DNA of 55,390 nucleotides, taken from Neglectibacter sp. X58. Its GTDB lineage: Bacteria; Bacillota; Clostridia; Oscillospirales; Acutalibacteraceae. The position numbers and the translations under genes were made by a program. This document shows positions 16,308-24,987 of this stretch, piece after piece (position 1 is the stretch's first letter; the number at the start of each line of letters is the position of its first letter). The DNA lies in the NCBI RefSeq assembly GCF_009936035.1, contig NZ_QWEO01000015.1:1-55390 (forward strand), given 5' to 3'. The notes under the pieces are model-generated. The model saw nothing but the letters and a program-made list of their open reading frames with translations, had not been told where the DNA came from and made no database searches.

Positions 16308-17479
16308 CAGTCGTCCACCGTAATGTCAATGCTGGGCTTTTTCGGGGCGCTTTTAGCGGCGGGGGCCGGAGGTGGCGCTTCCAGGGCAGGGGCTTCCGGC
16401 AGCGCCACCGGCTTCACGCCGCCCTTTGCAGGGCCGTTGTCGTACAGCTTGCTGACATTTTCCCGCACCAGCTTTTCAATTTCCGCCGACACCTCCGGAT
16501 GGGTTGCCAGGTAGTCCTTGGACTTGTCCCGGCCCTGGCCGATGCGCTCCCCGTTATAGGAGAACCAGGCCCCGCTTTTCTGGACGATTTCAAGCTGTAC
16601 GGCAATATCCAAAAGCTCCCCTGTGCGGGAAATGCCTGTACCGTACATGACATCGAACTCCGCTGTGCGGAAGGGCGGGGCGATTTTATTCTTGACCACT
16701 TTCACCTTTGTCCTGGCGCCAATCATGTCTGTGCCGTTTTTAATGACCTCGCCTTTGCGCACCTCCACCCGCACAGAGGCATAGAATTTCAGCGCCCTGC
16801 CGCCAGGGGTGACCTCCGGGTTGCCGTACACCACGCCTACCTTTTCCCGGAGCTGGTTAATGAAGATAGCTACGCAGTTTGATTTGGAGATGGCGCCTGC
16901 CAGCTTGCGCAGGGCCTGGCTCATAAGCCGGGCCTGGAGGCCCACATGGGTGTCGCCCATGTCCCCCTCGATTTCCGCCCGGGGCACCAGAGCCGCCACA
17001 GAGTCCACCACAATCACGTCGATGGCATTGGAGCGCACCAGGGCTTCCGTAATCTCCAGGGCCTGCTCCCCGGTGTCCGGCTGGGACACCAGCAGGCTTT
17101 CCACGTCCACCCCCAGGTGCCCGGCATAGACAGGATCCAAGGCGTGCTCCACGTCAATGAAAGCGGCGTTGCCTCCCATTTTCTGGCCCTCGGCAATGCA
17201 GTGCAGGGCCAGGGTGGTTTTGCCAGAGGACTCTGGCCCGTACATCTCGATGATGCGCCCTCTGGGCAGGCCGCCTATCCCCAGGGCCAAATCCAGGGAC
17301 AGGGAACCGGTGGGGATGGCCTCCACGTTCAGTTCGCTGTCCTGGCCCAGGCGCATGACAGCCCCTTCCCCAAACTGCTTCTTAATTTGGGCCAGGGCTG
17401 TTTCCAGGGCCTTGGCCTTTTCCTCCGGCTTTACGTCAGAGGCCCGGGTGCTGATGGGCGCCTGCTTTTTTTCTGCCAT
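16307..17479 (-). CDS. recA: Recombinase A
   Basis: 390 residues. Forms ATP-dependent filaments on single-stranded DNA for homologous recombination and SOS induction. P-loop G-P-E-S-S-G-K-T-T, Walker B region [10 protein letters not shown], and L2-region landmarks F-I-N-Q-L-R-E-K and T-P-G-G-R-A-L-K are all present. The C-terminus is a Pro/Ala-rich stretch ending in the acidic T-V-D-D. ATG 17479 is chosen because M-A-E-K-K is the family start; the longer frame would run through the promoter. Confidence 0.97.
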   Translation of the reverse strand: MAEKKQAPISTRASDVKPEEKAKALETALAQIKKQFGEGAVMRLGQDSELNVEAIPTGSLSLDLALGIGGLPRGRIIEMYGPESSGKTTLALHCIAEGQKMGGNAAFIDVEHALDPVYAGHLGVDVESLLVSQPDTGEQALEITEALVRSNAIDVIVVDSVAALVPRAEIEGDMGDTHVGLQARLMSQALRKLAGAISKSNCVAIFINQLREKVGVVYGNPEVTPGGRALKFYASVRVEVRKGEVIKNGTDMIGARTKVKVVKNKIAPPFRTAEFDVMYGTGISRTGELLDIAVQLEIVQKSGAWFSYNGERIGQGRDKSKDYLATHPEVSAEIEKLVRENVSKLYDNGPAKGGVKPVALPEAPALEAPPPAPAAKSAPKKPSIDITVDD

Positions 17480-17516
17480 ATGCGTAAACACTCCTCTGTC
17501 TTGATTTCTACTGCTG

Positions 17517-17545
17517 ATTATACTCCATATTCCCTCCAAAAGCAA
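17517..17545 (-). promoter_or_regulatory. recA promoter
   Basis: Minus strand: TTGCTT (17545-17540), a 17-base spacer, TATAAT (17522-17517), followed by a leader of about 30 bases with GAGGAG. Confidence 0.75.
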
Positions 17546-17564
17546 TGTGTTTCCGGAAAATTCA

Positions 17565-17578
17565 CGAACAAATGTTTT
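17565..17578. promoter_or_regulatory. Probable LexA (SOS) box upstream of recA
   Basis: CGAACAAATGTTTT matches the Gram-positive LexA consensus CGAACATATGTTCG at 11 of 14 positions, keeping the GAAC and GTT half-sites with four bases between. It lies 20 bases upstream of the -35 element, so repression would need contact from upstream or looping. Confidence 0.6.
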
Positions 17579-17682
17579 AAGCAGAAGCCCTCCTGCCCCT
17601 TGGACGGCAATATGGGGCAAAATGAAAAGGCCAAGAGGAATGCCCTCCCGGCCCTTCTTTGCTGAAACGGATTTCCCGCTTT

Positions 17683-18789
17683 TTAGAAACGGATTTCCTG
17701 CTTTGTCCTGTCGGCCTCATAGATGGCTTCCAGCACCTTGGTGACCACCAGGGCTTCCTCAGGCTTCACCAGCGGCTGGGTGCCGTTCAGGACTGCTTCC
17801 AGCCACTGGCGGTTATCGGCAACGCCTGCGCTGCCGGCGGCGCCGTCGAAGAAAGCGATAGCCCCTGCGGAGGAAATGCTCTCCTCCATAAGCTGGCCGT
17901 TGCGGCCCCGGTTATAAATCAGCTCGTCCTTGGCATAGCTCATGCCAGAGCGGATTTCCGCGCCTGCCAGGGTGCCGCACAGGGTGGTGCTGGCTTCCCG
18001 GGACTCCAGCATATTGATGGCCCAGGAGGACTCCAGGGAGATGGCTGCGCCGTTCTTCATGCGGATAAAGCCCATGGCGCTGTCCTCTACCTCAAAGGTT
18101 TTGGGATCCCACGGCCCGAAGAGGTTGCCTTCGGTGGCCTGCTCCAGCCCGCCCAGCTTGTAGAACACAGAGCCGGTGACGCTTTCCACGTCATAGTTGT
18201 TCATGCACCACAGGGTGATGTCCAGGGCATGGGTGCCGATGTCGATGAGGGGGCCGCCGCCCTGCTTGGACTTGTCCGGGAACACGCCCCAGGTGGGCAC
18301 GCCCCGGCGGCGGATGGCATGGGCCTTGCCGTAATAGATATCGCCCAGCTCGCCCTTGTCGCAGGCTTTCTTCAGGTTCTGCACTTCCGGGCGGAAGCGG
18401 TTCTGGTAGCCAATAGTGAACTGCTTGCCGGACTTTTTCCAGGCGTCGATCATCTTCTCCGCGTCGGCGGTGTTATGGGCCATGGGCTTTTCGCAATAGA
18501 CATGCTTGCCAGCCTCAAAAGCAGCCACTGTGATGGGGCAGTGGGCCACGTTGGGGGTCAGCACATGGACAACCTCAACCTCCGGGTTTGCCAGCAGGTC
18601 ATGGTAATCCTCGTAGACCTTGGCGCCCTCTGTGCCATACTCCTTGGCGGCCTTCTCTGCCCGCTCGGGGATGATATCGCAGAAAGCCACCACCTCGCAC
18701 AGGTCGCTGTTTGCCTTCATGGCGGGCAGGTGCTTCTGGTTGGCAATGCCGCCGCAGCCTACAATGCCGATTTTCAGTTTTTTGCTCAT
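17683..18789 (-). CDS. Gfo/Idh/MocA family oxidoreductase (368 aa)
   Basis: N-terminal G-I-V-G-C-G-G-I-A Rossmann motif, C-E-K-P-M-A-H-N catalytic Lys motif and [15 protein letters not shown] active-site helix. A sugar, polyol or sugar-acid dehydrogenase with NAD(P); substrate not readable. ATG 18789 has CAGGAGGAG upstream. It is transcribed divergently from a Crp-type regulator. A Crp-type operator centred about 42 bases upstream of its expected start point suggests class II activation. Confidence 0.9.
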   Translation of the reverse strand: MSKKLKIGIVGCGGIANQKHLPAMKANSDLCEVVAFCDIIPERAEKAAKEYGTEGAKVYEDYHDLLANPEVEVVHVLTPNVAHCPITVAAFEAGKHVYCEKPMAHNTADAEKMIDAWKKSGKQFTIGYQNRFRPEVQNLKKACDKGELGDIYYGKAHAIRRRGVPTWGVFPDKSKQGGGPLIDIGTHALDITLWCMNNYDVESVTGSVFYKLGGLEQATEGNLFGPWDPKTFEVEDSAMGFIRMKNGAAISLESSWAINMLESREASTTLCGTLAGAEIRSGMSYAKDELIYNRGRNGQLMEESISSAGAIAFFDGAAGSAGVADNRQWLEAVLNGTQPLVKPEEALVVTKVLEAIYEADRTKQEIRF

Positions 18790-18840
18790 AATTTGCTCCT
18801 CCTGTAGGGATGGGTATCGCGTACCCGTATTCTCAGGGAA

Positions 18841-18888
18841 ATTATACCATATCTGCCTTGACTTTTATTGTGTCATATGGCACAATAA
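18841..18888. promoter_or_regulatory. Divergent promoters with a Crp-type operator
   Basis: A 24-base near-perfect palindrome at 18865-18888 has arms TTATTGTG and CACAATAA, i.e. TGTG-N8-CACA as in Crp sites. Minus strand: extended -10 TATGGTATAAT at 18851-18841 without a good -35; the operator centre is about 42 bases upstream of the expected start, the class II activator position. Plus strand: TTGACT (18858-18863), a 17-base spacer, CACAAT; the operator fills this spacer, so binding should block the regulator's own promoter. Binding itself is inferred. Confidence 0.72.
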
Positions 18889-18941
18889 GAAAAAATTTAC
18901 CGGGCTGTGCAAAAATATATAGGGAAAGGGACGGCGGGCAT

Positions 18942-19562
18942 ATGGAACAAATCCGGGATAAGGCTTTGCTGGAACGGCTGATGGAGGAAAAAGGTATAGG
19001 GGGGTTCTTTTCCGGAAGCCCCCAGGGGTTCCGGCTGGTGGGCTACAAAAAGCACGAGCTGCTGGCAGCCCCCGACCGCCCGCTGAAAGACTTCCTCTTT
19101 ATTTTGGAAGGCTCTGTGCGGGTATACGGCCTGCGGGAGGACGGCGGGGATTATTCCGTGGCCCAGGGCGCGGAGCAGGATATGCTGGGCATGATGGAGT
19201 TTGTGCGGGAAAGCCAGCCTGCCCTCTATACGGAGGCCCTGGAGGACACCCTTTGCATAGCGCTGCCCATAGAAAAAAACAGGGCTGTCCTGGAAAAGGA
19301 CAGCCTGTTCCTGCGGCGCCTGCTGGAGTATTCTGTGCGGCTGGTTATGCTGTCCGCTATGGCGGGGCGCCCGGGGCAGCGCCTGGCGGAGAAGGTGGTG
19401 GCCTTTCTCCGGGACGTCCAGCCGGATCACACCCTGCACAGCATTAACGCGGGGCTTTTGCAGTTCCGCTGCAGCCGCAGGCAGCTTCAGCGGGTGGTGA
19501 GAAAGCTGTGCGAGGACGGGGTTTTAAAGAAGGTGGGGAAGGGGAAATATCAACTGCGGTAA
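18942..19562 (+). CDS. Crp/Fnr family transcriptional regulator
   Basis: 206 residues: an N-terminal cyclic-nucleotide-binding-like barrel (about residues 20-125, with D-F-L-F-I-L-E-G-S-V-R-V-Y), a long helix, and a C-terminal winged helix-turn-helix with recognition helix C-S-R-R-Q-L-Q-R-V-V. Two of the three Crp DNA-contact positions (Arg180 and Arg185 by alignment) are kept, while Glu181 is Arg. The effector is not obvious; the cAMP-binding R-S of Crp was not seen. ATG 18942 fits the domain start better than 18810, which would read through the operator. Likely regulates the divergent oxidoreductase gene and itself. Confidence 0.87.
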   Translation: MEQIRDKALLERLMEEKGIGGFFSGSPQGFRLVGYKKHELLAAPDRPLKDFLFILEGSVRVYGLREDGGDYSVAQGAEQDMLGMMEFVRESQPALYTEALEDTLCIALPIEKNRAVLEKDSLFLRRLLEYSVRLVMLSAMAGRPGQRLAEKVVAFLRDVQPDHTLHSINAGLLQFRCSRRQLQRVVRKLCEDGVLKKVGKGKYQLR

Positions 19563-19609
19563 GCGCTTCCGCCGCGGAGGGAAACGCCTCTGAAGGGGGA
19601 AGGCTGCGC

Positions 19610-20179
19610 TTACAGCAGCCCGGCCTTCTTTTCGATGAAGCAGGCGGCCACGTCTACCGCCTGGGAGCTGTCCAGGGTGCCGTTTACCACCAGATCCGCG
19701 TGCCAGCGGGTAGGCTCGATAAGCTCGTTGTGCCGAAAGCGCACAGTGTCCAGATACCGCTCTGTTACCTCCTCAAAGGTCTGGCCCCAGGCCATGAACC
19801 GGATAATCCGGCGGGCCAGGCGCTCGTCGCTGGGAAGATCTACGAAAATTTTCAAGTCTGCCCGCTCCCGGATATCGTCCAGGTACAGGGCAAAAAGGCC
19901 CTCCGCCAGCACAAGCTGGGCATCGCTGCCCTCGGCCGTAAGGCGGGTGAAGTCCTCATACATGCGGGGCAGCTCCAGGGTGTCGGGATGGTTGTGCTCC
20001 ACATACTCCTTGCGGGTGATGGGGGCAATGGTATGGGGCGGCTCCTTTTTGAAATAGGAATCCATGTGGAAGGCCACTGTTTTGCACCTGGGGGAAAAGA
20101 CAGCCTCCAGGCGGTCTGTCAAGGTAGACTTGCCGCTGCAGGTGCCCCCGGCAATAGCCACAACATAGGGCTTGCTCAT
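19610..20179 (-). CDS. Uridine kinase family protein
   Basis: 189 residues with P-loop A-G-G-T-C-S-G-K-S-T and the D-S-Y-F motif of the uridine kinase/phosphoribulokinase family. Phosphorylates uridine or cytidine in pyrimidine salvage, or a related small substrate; slightly shorter than typical Udk. ATG 20179 has AGAGG 11 bases upstream. Last gene of the long minus-strand operon beginning with the phosphoribosyltransferase, and convergent with the Crp-type regulator. Confidence 0.8.
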   Translation of the reverse strand: MSKPYVVAIAGGTCSGKSTLTDRLEAVFSPRCKTVAFHMDSYFKKEPPHTIAPITRKEYVEHNHPDTLELPRMYEDFTRLTAEGSDAQLVLAEGLFALYLDDIRERADLKIFVDLPSDERLARRIIRFMAWGQTFEEVTERYLDTVRFRHNELIEPTRWHADLVVNGTLDSSQAVDVAACFIEKKAGLL

Positions 20180-20219
20180 CGCAATACATTCCTCTCTTTT
20201 GAAAATGGGCAAATTCCCC

Positions 20220-20750
20220 TTATCGGGGCGGCTGTGCCTCCTCCCGCAAAAGGGAGAAGATCATGTCGTCAAAGATTTCTCCCCTGGGTGTGGCCACGGC
20301 CCGGCGCAGGGTGCCCTCATGGGTGAAGCCCAGCTTTTGCAGCAGCCGGGCAGAAGGCCTGTTTTCGGAAAAAACCCGGGCGGCAAGCACCTGCGCCCCC
20401 ATCTCCTGAAAGATATAGGGGATGAGGGCGGAAAGGGCTTCGGTCATATAGCCTTTGCCGGCGGCGGATTCCGCCAGATAATAGGACAGGGTGAAGGAGG
20501 CAAGGCCATAGCGCAGATCGTCCGGCTCCAGCCATACCCCTCCCAAAAGGGCGGAGGATCCCTTTTCCTCTATGTAAAAGGTGCGCTGGGCCTTTATTTC
20601 CTCCTCCACCTGCTTTTCCATCCGGGGCAGCTCCCAGGGCTTCATGGGGTTATACCGCAGCACATAAGGGCTGTTGCGGATTTCCAGCATGGCAGGAGCG
20701 TCTGCCATCTCCGGCCCGCGCAGGATAAGGCGCTCTGTTTCAATGGGCAT
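20220..20750 (-). CDS. GNAT N-acetyltransferase, RimJ/RimL type
   Basis: 176 residues opening I-E-T-E-R-L-I-L-R-G-P. The acetyl-CoA loop is S-A-A-G-K-G-Y-M-T-E-A and the C-terminal motif N-R-P-S-A-R-L-L-Q-K-L-G-F, both diagnostic of the RimJ/RimL group that acetylates protein N-termini or small molecules. ATG 20750 has AAGGAGGG upstream. It sits 12 bases after the DivIVA-like gene. Confidence 0.87.
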   Translation of the reverse strand: MPIETERLILRGPEMADAPAMLEIRNSPYVLRYNPMKPWELPRMEKQVEEEIKAQRTFYIEEKGSSALLGGVWLEPDDLRYGLASFTLSYYLAESAAGKGYMTEALSALIPYIFQEMGAQVLAARVFSENRPSARLLQKLGFTHEGTLRRAVATPRGEIFDDMIFSLLREEAQPPR

Positions 20751-20762
20751 AAGCTTCCCTCC

Positions 20763-21125
20763 TTACAGCAGCCTGTCGGAGCCCATGGAGCGCGCCTGAT
20801 CCAGCACCTGCCGGGCGTCCTGCTCTATTGCCCGCCTGAACTGCTCCCGGAACTGCTTTAAAGCCTTCACGTCCTCTAAAAGCCGGGCCTGCTCCCGTTC
20901 CAGCTCGTAATCGTGGCGGTGCTCCAACTGGCTTTTTTCCGCCCGCACCGTGCGGATTTCGCTTTTTAACCCCCGCACCTCCTGGCGCAGCCGGGCCACC
21001 TCGGCCTGGGCCTGCTCCACGCTTTCCGCCAGCTCCTCCAAAAACTCGTCCACCTGGTCGGCATTGTACCAGCGGCCTTTTGTCTCAAACTTTACGTCGT
21101 CCAGCACCTGTCTAGTCAGCTCCAT
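20763..21125 (-). CDS. DivIVA-domain protein, 120 aa
   Basis: Starts with the DivIVA lipid-binding/coiled-coil signature F-E-T-K-G-R-W-Y-N-A-D-Q-V-D-E-F-L and continues as one charged coiled coil to about residue 110. Such proteins mark poles or septa, or act as small scaffolds. It is much shorter than true DivIVA, so a GpsB-like adaptor role is as likely. Overlaps the upstream gene by 14 bases. Confidence 0.82.
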   Translation of the reverse strand: MELTRQVLDDVKFETKGRWYNADQVDEFLEELAESVEQAQAEVARLRQEVRGLKSEIRTVRAEKSQLEHRHDYELEREQARLLEDVKALKQFREQFRRAIEQDARQVLDQARSMGSDRLL

Positions 21126-21750
21126 CTTCCGCGTCCTCCTTCTCCCCTGCGGCCAGCGTCTTCCGGGCCAGCCGGGTAAATTCCTCCCGCCCGTACAGGG
21201 CGTTTACTGCCTGCAGCAGGCCGTTTGCCGAAAGCCGCTCCGGCAGGCCCAGCTTCTTTTGCAGTGCCCGGCGCCTTTCCCCGCTGTCCGGGGCGCCGCT
21301 TAGGGCTAAATCGTAAAAATCACCTTTGGTTACAGGCCCCTCCTTCCCAGAGGGGCTTTCCTGTTCCTCCCCGGCAATGTGCGCCCCTGCCCGCAGCAGG
21401 GCTTCCCGCAGCACCGGCAGGGGCAGGCCCTCCACCCCCAGCTTGCCCTCCCTGGAGGGCTTTGCCTTGCGGCGCTCCTTGCCGTACACGTCGGGGATAT
21501 AGGCATGCTTTATCTGCTCTGGGGGGATGCAGGCGGAAAGCTTGGAGCGGATGAGGAACCCGGCCCCGTCGCTGTCTGTGAGCACGATAAGCCCCCGCTC
21601 CCGGGCCATCCGGCGCAAAAGGGCCAGCCGCTCTTTGTCCTGGAAAATGCCGAAGCCCCTTGTCTCTATAATAACTCCTTCCACCAGGGAAGAAAGGCGG
21701 CTTTTGTCATACCGGCCCTCCACCACGATGGCCTCCCGCACCCGCATCAT
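21112..21750 (-). CDS. Toprim-domain protein with DUF4093 (RNase M5-like)
   Basis: 212 residues. The N-terminal toprim domain is visible as I-V-V-E-G-R-Y-D-K (catalytic Glu) and L-T-D-S-D-G-A-G (Asp pair), as in 5S-rRNA maturase RNase M5. The C-terminal part matches the clostridial DUF4093 extension. Probably a nuclease for 5S rRNA maturation, although the C-terminal domain differs from B. subtilis RnmV. The start ATGATG overlaps the holA stop; either Met is possible. Confidence 0.78.
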   Translation of the reverse strand: MMRVREAIVVEGRYDKSRLSSLVEGVIIETRGFGIFQDKERLALLRRMARERGLIVLTDSDGAGFLIRSKLSACIPPEQIKHAYIPDVYGKERRKAKPSREGKLGVEGLPLPVLREALLRAGAHIAGEEQESPSGKEGPVTKGDFYDLALSGAPDSGERRRALQKKLGLPERLSANGLLQAVNALYGREEFTRLARKTLAAGEKEDAEDGAD

Positions 21751-22805
21751 CTGTCCGCCCCCTGGGTGCAGCACAGCAGCAGCCGGGCAATAAGCCCGTC
21801 TAACACCAGCCTGTCCTGGAGCCGGGAGCTTTTTAAGGAAAGGTCCGCCTCCAGCAGCAGGGAAAGGCACTGGCAGAGGGTGGGGCCGCTGATGCGCCGC
21901 AGGTTTTTCTGGGCCCGGCGCAGGCGGAAGTCTTTGCCCTTATAGTCCCCGTAAGCGAGGGGGGCGTCTGCCTGCAGGCCGCTGTCCAAAGCGCCCTGCA
22001 CCCGGTACATGTCCACATAGGCAGAGGCCATGGCCCCCAGAATCATGGTGGGCTTTTCCTTTTGGGCGAAAAGGTTTTCCAAAAGGCTGTATGCCTGCTG
22101 GTAATTCCCTTCCACCAAAGCATCCACCATAAGGAACACTGTGATTTCCGTGCTTTTGGGCACCAGGCGCTCTATGGCGGCGGGAGTTATCTCTGTTTCC
22201 CCCATGCCTAGGGTGTAGGCGCAGAGCTTTTCCATTTCCCCCAGCAGCCGGTTCATATCCTGGCCCCCATAGTCCAGCAGCAGCCGGAGGGATTTGGGGG
22301 GCAGGGTGCAGCCTGCCTTTTTTGCCTGCCTTGCAAGCTCCCCCCGCAGTTCTTCGGGGGATCGCCTGCCCAGCAGCAGCACGCTGCCGCATTTTTCCGC
22401 TTTCTTTAAAAAGCTGTTCCAGCGCGGGGCCTGCCTGCCGCCAGGGGAGAGGGTGGGAAACCACAACACCAGGGTGGTGGTTTCCGGCAGGGCTTCCATC
22501 AATTCATAAAGCTTGTCCAGTTCCCGCTGATCCCGCCCGAACAGATCGAAATCCCGCACAGCCACGCACTTGTGTTCTGCCATAAAAGGCAGAGCCACGC
22601 AGGCGTCGCACAGGGCGTCTATATCGCAGCCGCTGTCCAGCTCGTTCCGGTTAAACTCGGGAAAGGCTTCCCCCGCCGCCTGGGTGATAAGCTTTTGGGC
22701 GGCCTTTCGCACCATGTGCTTTTCCTCTCCCGCCACCACGTACAGGGAGGAAAGGCCGCCCTCCTCCAACTGCCGCTTTGCTTCCGCTTCCGTTATCCGG
22801 GCCAC
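21747..22805 (-). CDS. holA: DNA polymerase III subunit delta
   Basis: 352 residues. The delta subunit of the clamp loader opens the beta ring. Typical features are the N-terminal L-Y-V-V-A-G-E-E motif, A-V-R-D-F-D-L-F in the first domain, and the C-terminal helical collar. Start codon GTG 22805, with AGGGAGGG eight bases upstream, directly after the comEC stop (TAAGGTG). This comEC-holA order is common in Firmicutes. Confidence 0.92.
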   Translation of the reverse strand: MARITEAEAKRQLEEGGLSSLYVVAGEEKHMVRKAAQKLITQAAGEAFPEFNRNELDSGCDIDALCDACVALPFMAEHKCVAVRDFDLFGRDQRELDKLYELMEALPETTTLVLWFPTLSPGGRQAPRWNSFLKKAEKCGSVLLLGRRSPEELRGELARQAKKAGCTLPPKSLRLLLDYGGQDMNRLLGEMEKLCAYTLGMGETEITPAAIERLVPKSTEITVFLMVDALVEGNYQQAYSLLENLFAQKEKPTMILGAMASAYVDMYRVQGALDSGLQADAPLAYGDYKGKDFRLRRAQKNLRRISGPTLCQCLSLLLEADLSLKSSRLQDRLVLDGLIARLLLCCTQGADR

Positions 22806-22806
22806 C

Positions 22807-24984
22807 TTAGCTTCCCTCCCTCACCGTCACTTCGCCCTGGGGGCTTACCGCCAGCCCCAGGCCATCCTCCCGCCTGGGCAGAAGGTATGTCCCTGGCGTT
22901 TCATCTATTATATCACCTGACAGCACAACAGTAAATCCCGAATTTTCCCTGGGGAGGCAGTGTATCCGCAGGCCGTCTGTTTGAAACTCTGCCTGAAAGG
23001 CCGCGCCGTTTACCGTAAAGCCCAGATAAGTGCCCAGGGGGCTGTACCGGATTTCTGTTCCCGGCAGGGCCTGATAGGCGCTGCCGGAAGGCAGGAACGT
23101 GACGGTTCCCGAAAGCTCCCGGCCAGCGTAAGCCCCCTCTGGCAGAAGGGTTTCCCCCACCGGGAAGGACTCCAGGATTTTCCTGGCGCTGCGCTTTTCC
23201 CGGCTGTCCGCTTTTGGCAGAAACAGGCTGGAAACCTCCCGGACGTTATTGCGCCGCAGAAGGCTTACGCAGTCCCCGGCCCTGCCGCCGGGACACAGCA
23301 CAGCGGCTTTGCCGTCCTGTATGAAAGCGGCGCAGGCGGTTTCCCCTTCCCCCTGCACTGCCAGAACCGCAAAGCCTTGCCCGCTGTACAGGGAAAAGCC
23401 ATAGGTTCCCAGGATGAAGGCCAGCAGAATCCCCGCCCCTGCCCGACGGCAAAGGGGCGTAAGCTTTGGGAAGGACAGAAAGGCCAGCAGGCACAGCACG
23501 CCTAAAAGGGCCAGCATTTCCGCCTGTCCCAGATGGATATAGACACCCGGCTGGCTTCCCAAAGCTTTGGCTATGCTTCTTGCAAGCCGGCTGAGCCATC
23601 CCGCCCACAGGGCAAAGGGCTGCGCCAAAGGCCCCAATCCTGGCAGCAGGGAAAACAGGAGCGCAAACAGGGCGCAGTACAATAGCAGGGTGCAGGGGAG
23701 GGACAGGAGCAGATTCGCCAGGGGAGACAGCAGGGCAAGCCCCCGGAACACGCAGATCTGCCAGGGGGCAGTGCCTGCCAGAGCGGCAAAGGTGACCCCC
23801 AGCACCCCGGCGGCAGGGGTGAAAAACCCTTTAAGCCGGGGGCGCTTCCCGAAGGGGCGCAGGAGGGCTTTGGTTATCCCCAGGGCCAGCACCAGGATGC
23901 CCAGGGTGGCGAAAACGGAAAGGGCCAGGCTTAGATCCCCGCCGGAAAAGGGATTTTGCAGGCAGATGACCACCAGGGCCAGCCCCAGGGAATTCAGGCC
24001 GTCGGCCCTGCGGCCCAGGCACCCGCCCAGCAGATAGGCGGCATACATCACATAGGCCCGCACAGCCGAAGGGGGAAAGCCAATCAGGCACAGGTATAAA
24101 AGCAAAACGCCTGCTGTGAGGAGGCTTTGGGGCAGGCGCTTTAAGCGGGTTTTCCGCAGCAATACCTGGATAAGCCCTGCCACTGCCCCCATGTGCAGGC
24201 CCGAAACCACCATCAGGTGGGAGCAGCCTGCCAGCCGGAAGCTTTCATTGGCATCCTCCGGCAGGCCGTCCCGCCTGCCTAACAGCATGGCCTGCAAAAG
24301 GGCCGCGTCCTCCTGGGGCAGCAGCCGGGCAAATTCCCGGGAAAGCCCGCGCCGGAATACAGCCAGGGCCTTTCCTGGCGGGTTCCCTTCGCAGGGGATG
24401 CGCCTGGCCCCGCCTCCGGCAAGGTAGCCTCCTAACTGATAGCCGTCTGCTAAAAGGCTGTTCCGCTGGGAATAAAGCCCGCCCTCTGGAAAGGTGGAAA
24501 AGGATACGGGGCACTCCACCCGGTCGTATGGCGAACAATACAGGGGGCTGGCGGCGGAAAGCCGCAGGATAAAGGGCTTTACCGGCATTTTGTCTATCTG
24601 CTCCACCCGCAGGCGGTAATAATACCGGGAATAGCGCTTTTCCGGATAATCCAGCACCAGGGCTTGTATGTCCGCCTTTTTCTCCGCCCACTGCTTTGAG
24701 GGCAGCGTCTGGCTTTCATACCGGGACAAAAACAGGGACAGGCCCAAGGCCGCCAGCAGGAACGCGCACGCGAAAAAGGGCGCCCGTTCCCCGAGCGCCC
24801 CTGCGGGCAGCGAAAGCCTCGGGGCAGCCTGCCTCTTTGCCGCCCAAAAGCCCAGAAGCCCGGCGCAAAGCCCCAGCCCCAGGCAGATCCACAGCAGCGC
24901 CCCGGCGGCCTTTGGCCCGCTCAGGGCCGCCAGCGCCAGCGCGCCATAAACGGAAAAGCCCCACAGGGCAAAGGGCCTGCCCAC
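22807..24984 (-). CDS. comEC: ComEC/Rec2 competence channel with degenerate hydrolase domain
   Basis: 725 residues. The N-terminus has membrane helices and an OB-like DUF4131 domain. The central competence domain (about residues 215-470) carries H-L-M-V-V-S-G-L-H-M-G and many membrane helices. ComEC is the inner-membrane channel for DNA uptake. The C-terminal 190 residues are where a metallo-beta-lactamase nuclease domain normally lies, but D-V-G-Q-G-D-A is replaced by V-Q-G-E-G-E-T and no H-X-H-X-D-H is present, so this domain looks inactive. GTG 24984 has only a weak ribosome site. Confidence 0.9.
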   Translation of the reverse strand: MGRPFALWGFSVYGALALAALSGPKAAGALLWICLGLGLCAGLLGFWAAKRQAAPRLSLPAGALGERAPFFACAFLLAALGLSLFLSRYESQTLPSKQWAEKKADIQALVLDYPEKRYSRYYYRLRVEQIDKMPVKPFILRLSAASPLYCSPYDRVECPVSFSTFPEGGLYSQRNSLLADGYQLGGYLAGGGARRIPCEGNPPGKALAVFRRGLSREFARLLPQEDAALLQAMLLGRRDGLPEDANESFRLAGCSHLMVVSGLHMGAVAGLIQVLLRKTRLKRLPQSLLTAGVLLLYLCLIGFPPSAVRAYVMYAAYLLGGCLGRRADGLNSLGLALVVICLQNPFSGGDLSLALSVFATLGILVLALGITKALLRPFGKRPRLKGFFTPAAGVLGVTFAALAGTAPWQICVFRGLALLSPLANLLLSLPCTLLLYCALFALLFSLLPGLGPLAQPFALWAGWLSRLARSIAKALGSQPGVYIHLGQAEMLALLGVLCLLAFLSFPKLTPLCRRAGAGILLAFILGTYGFSLYSGQGFAVLAVQGEGETACAAFIQDGKAAVLCPGGRAGDCVSLLRRNNVREVSSLFLPKADSREKRSARKILESFPVGETLLPEGAYAGRELSGTVTFLPSGSAYQALPGTEIRYSPLGTYLGFTVNGAAFQAEFQTDGLRIHCLPRENSGFTVVLSGDIIDETPGTYLLPRREDGLGLAVSPQGEVTVREGS

Positions 24985-24987
24985 GGA

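Noticed and set aside
17659-18807. Plus-strand open frame of 382 codons
   Set aside because: Antisense to the Gfo/Idh gene across its whole length, with no homology or ribosome site.
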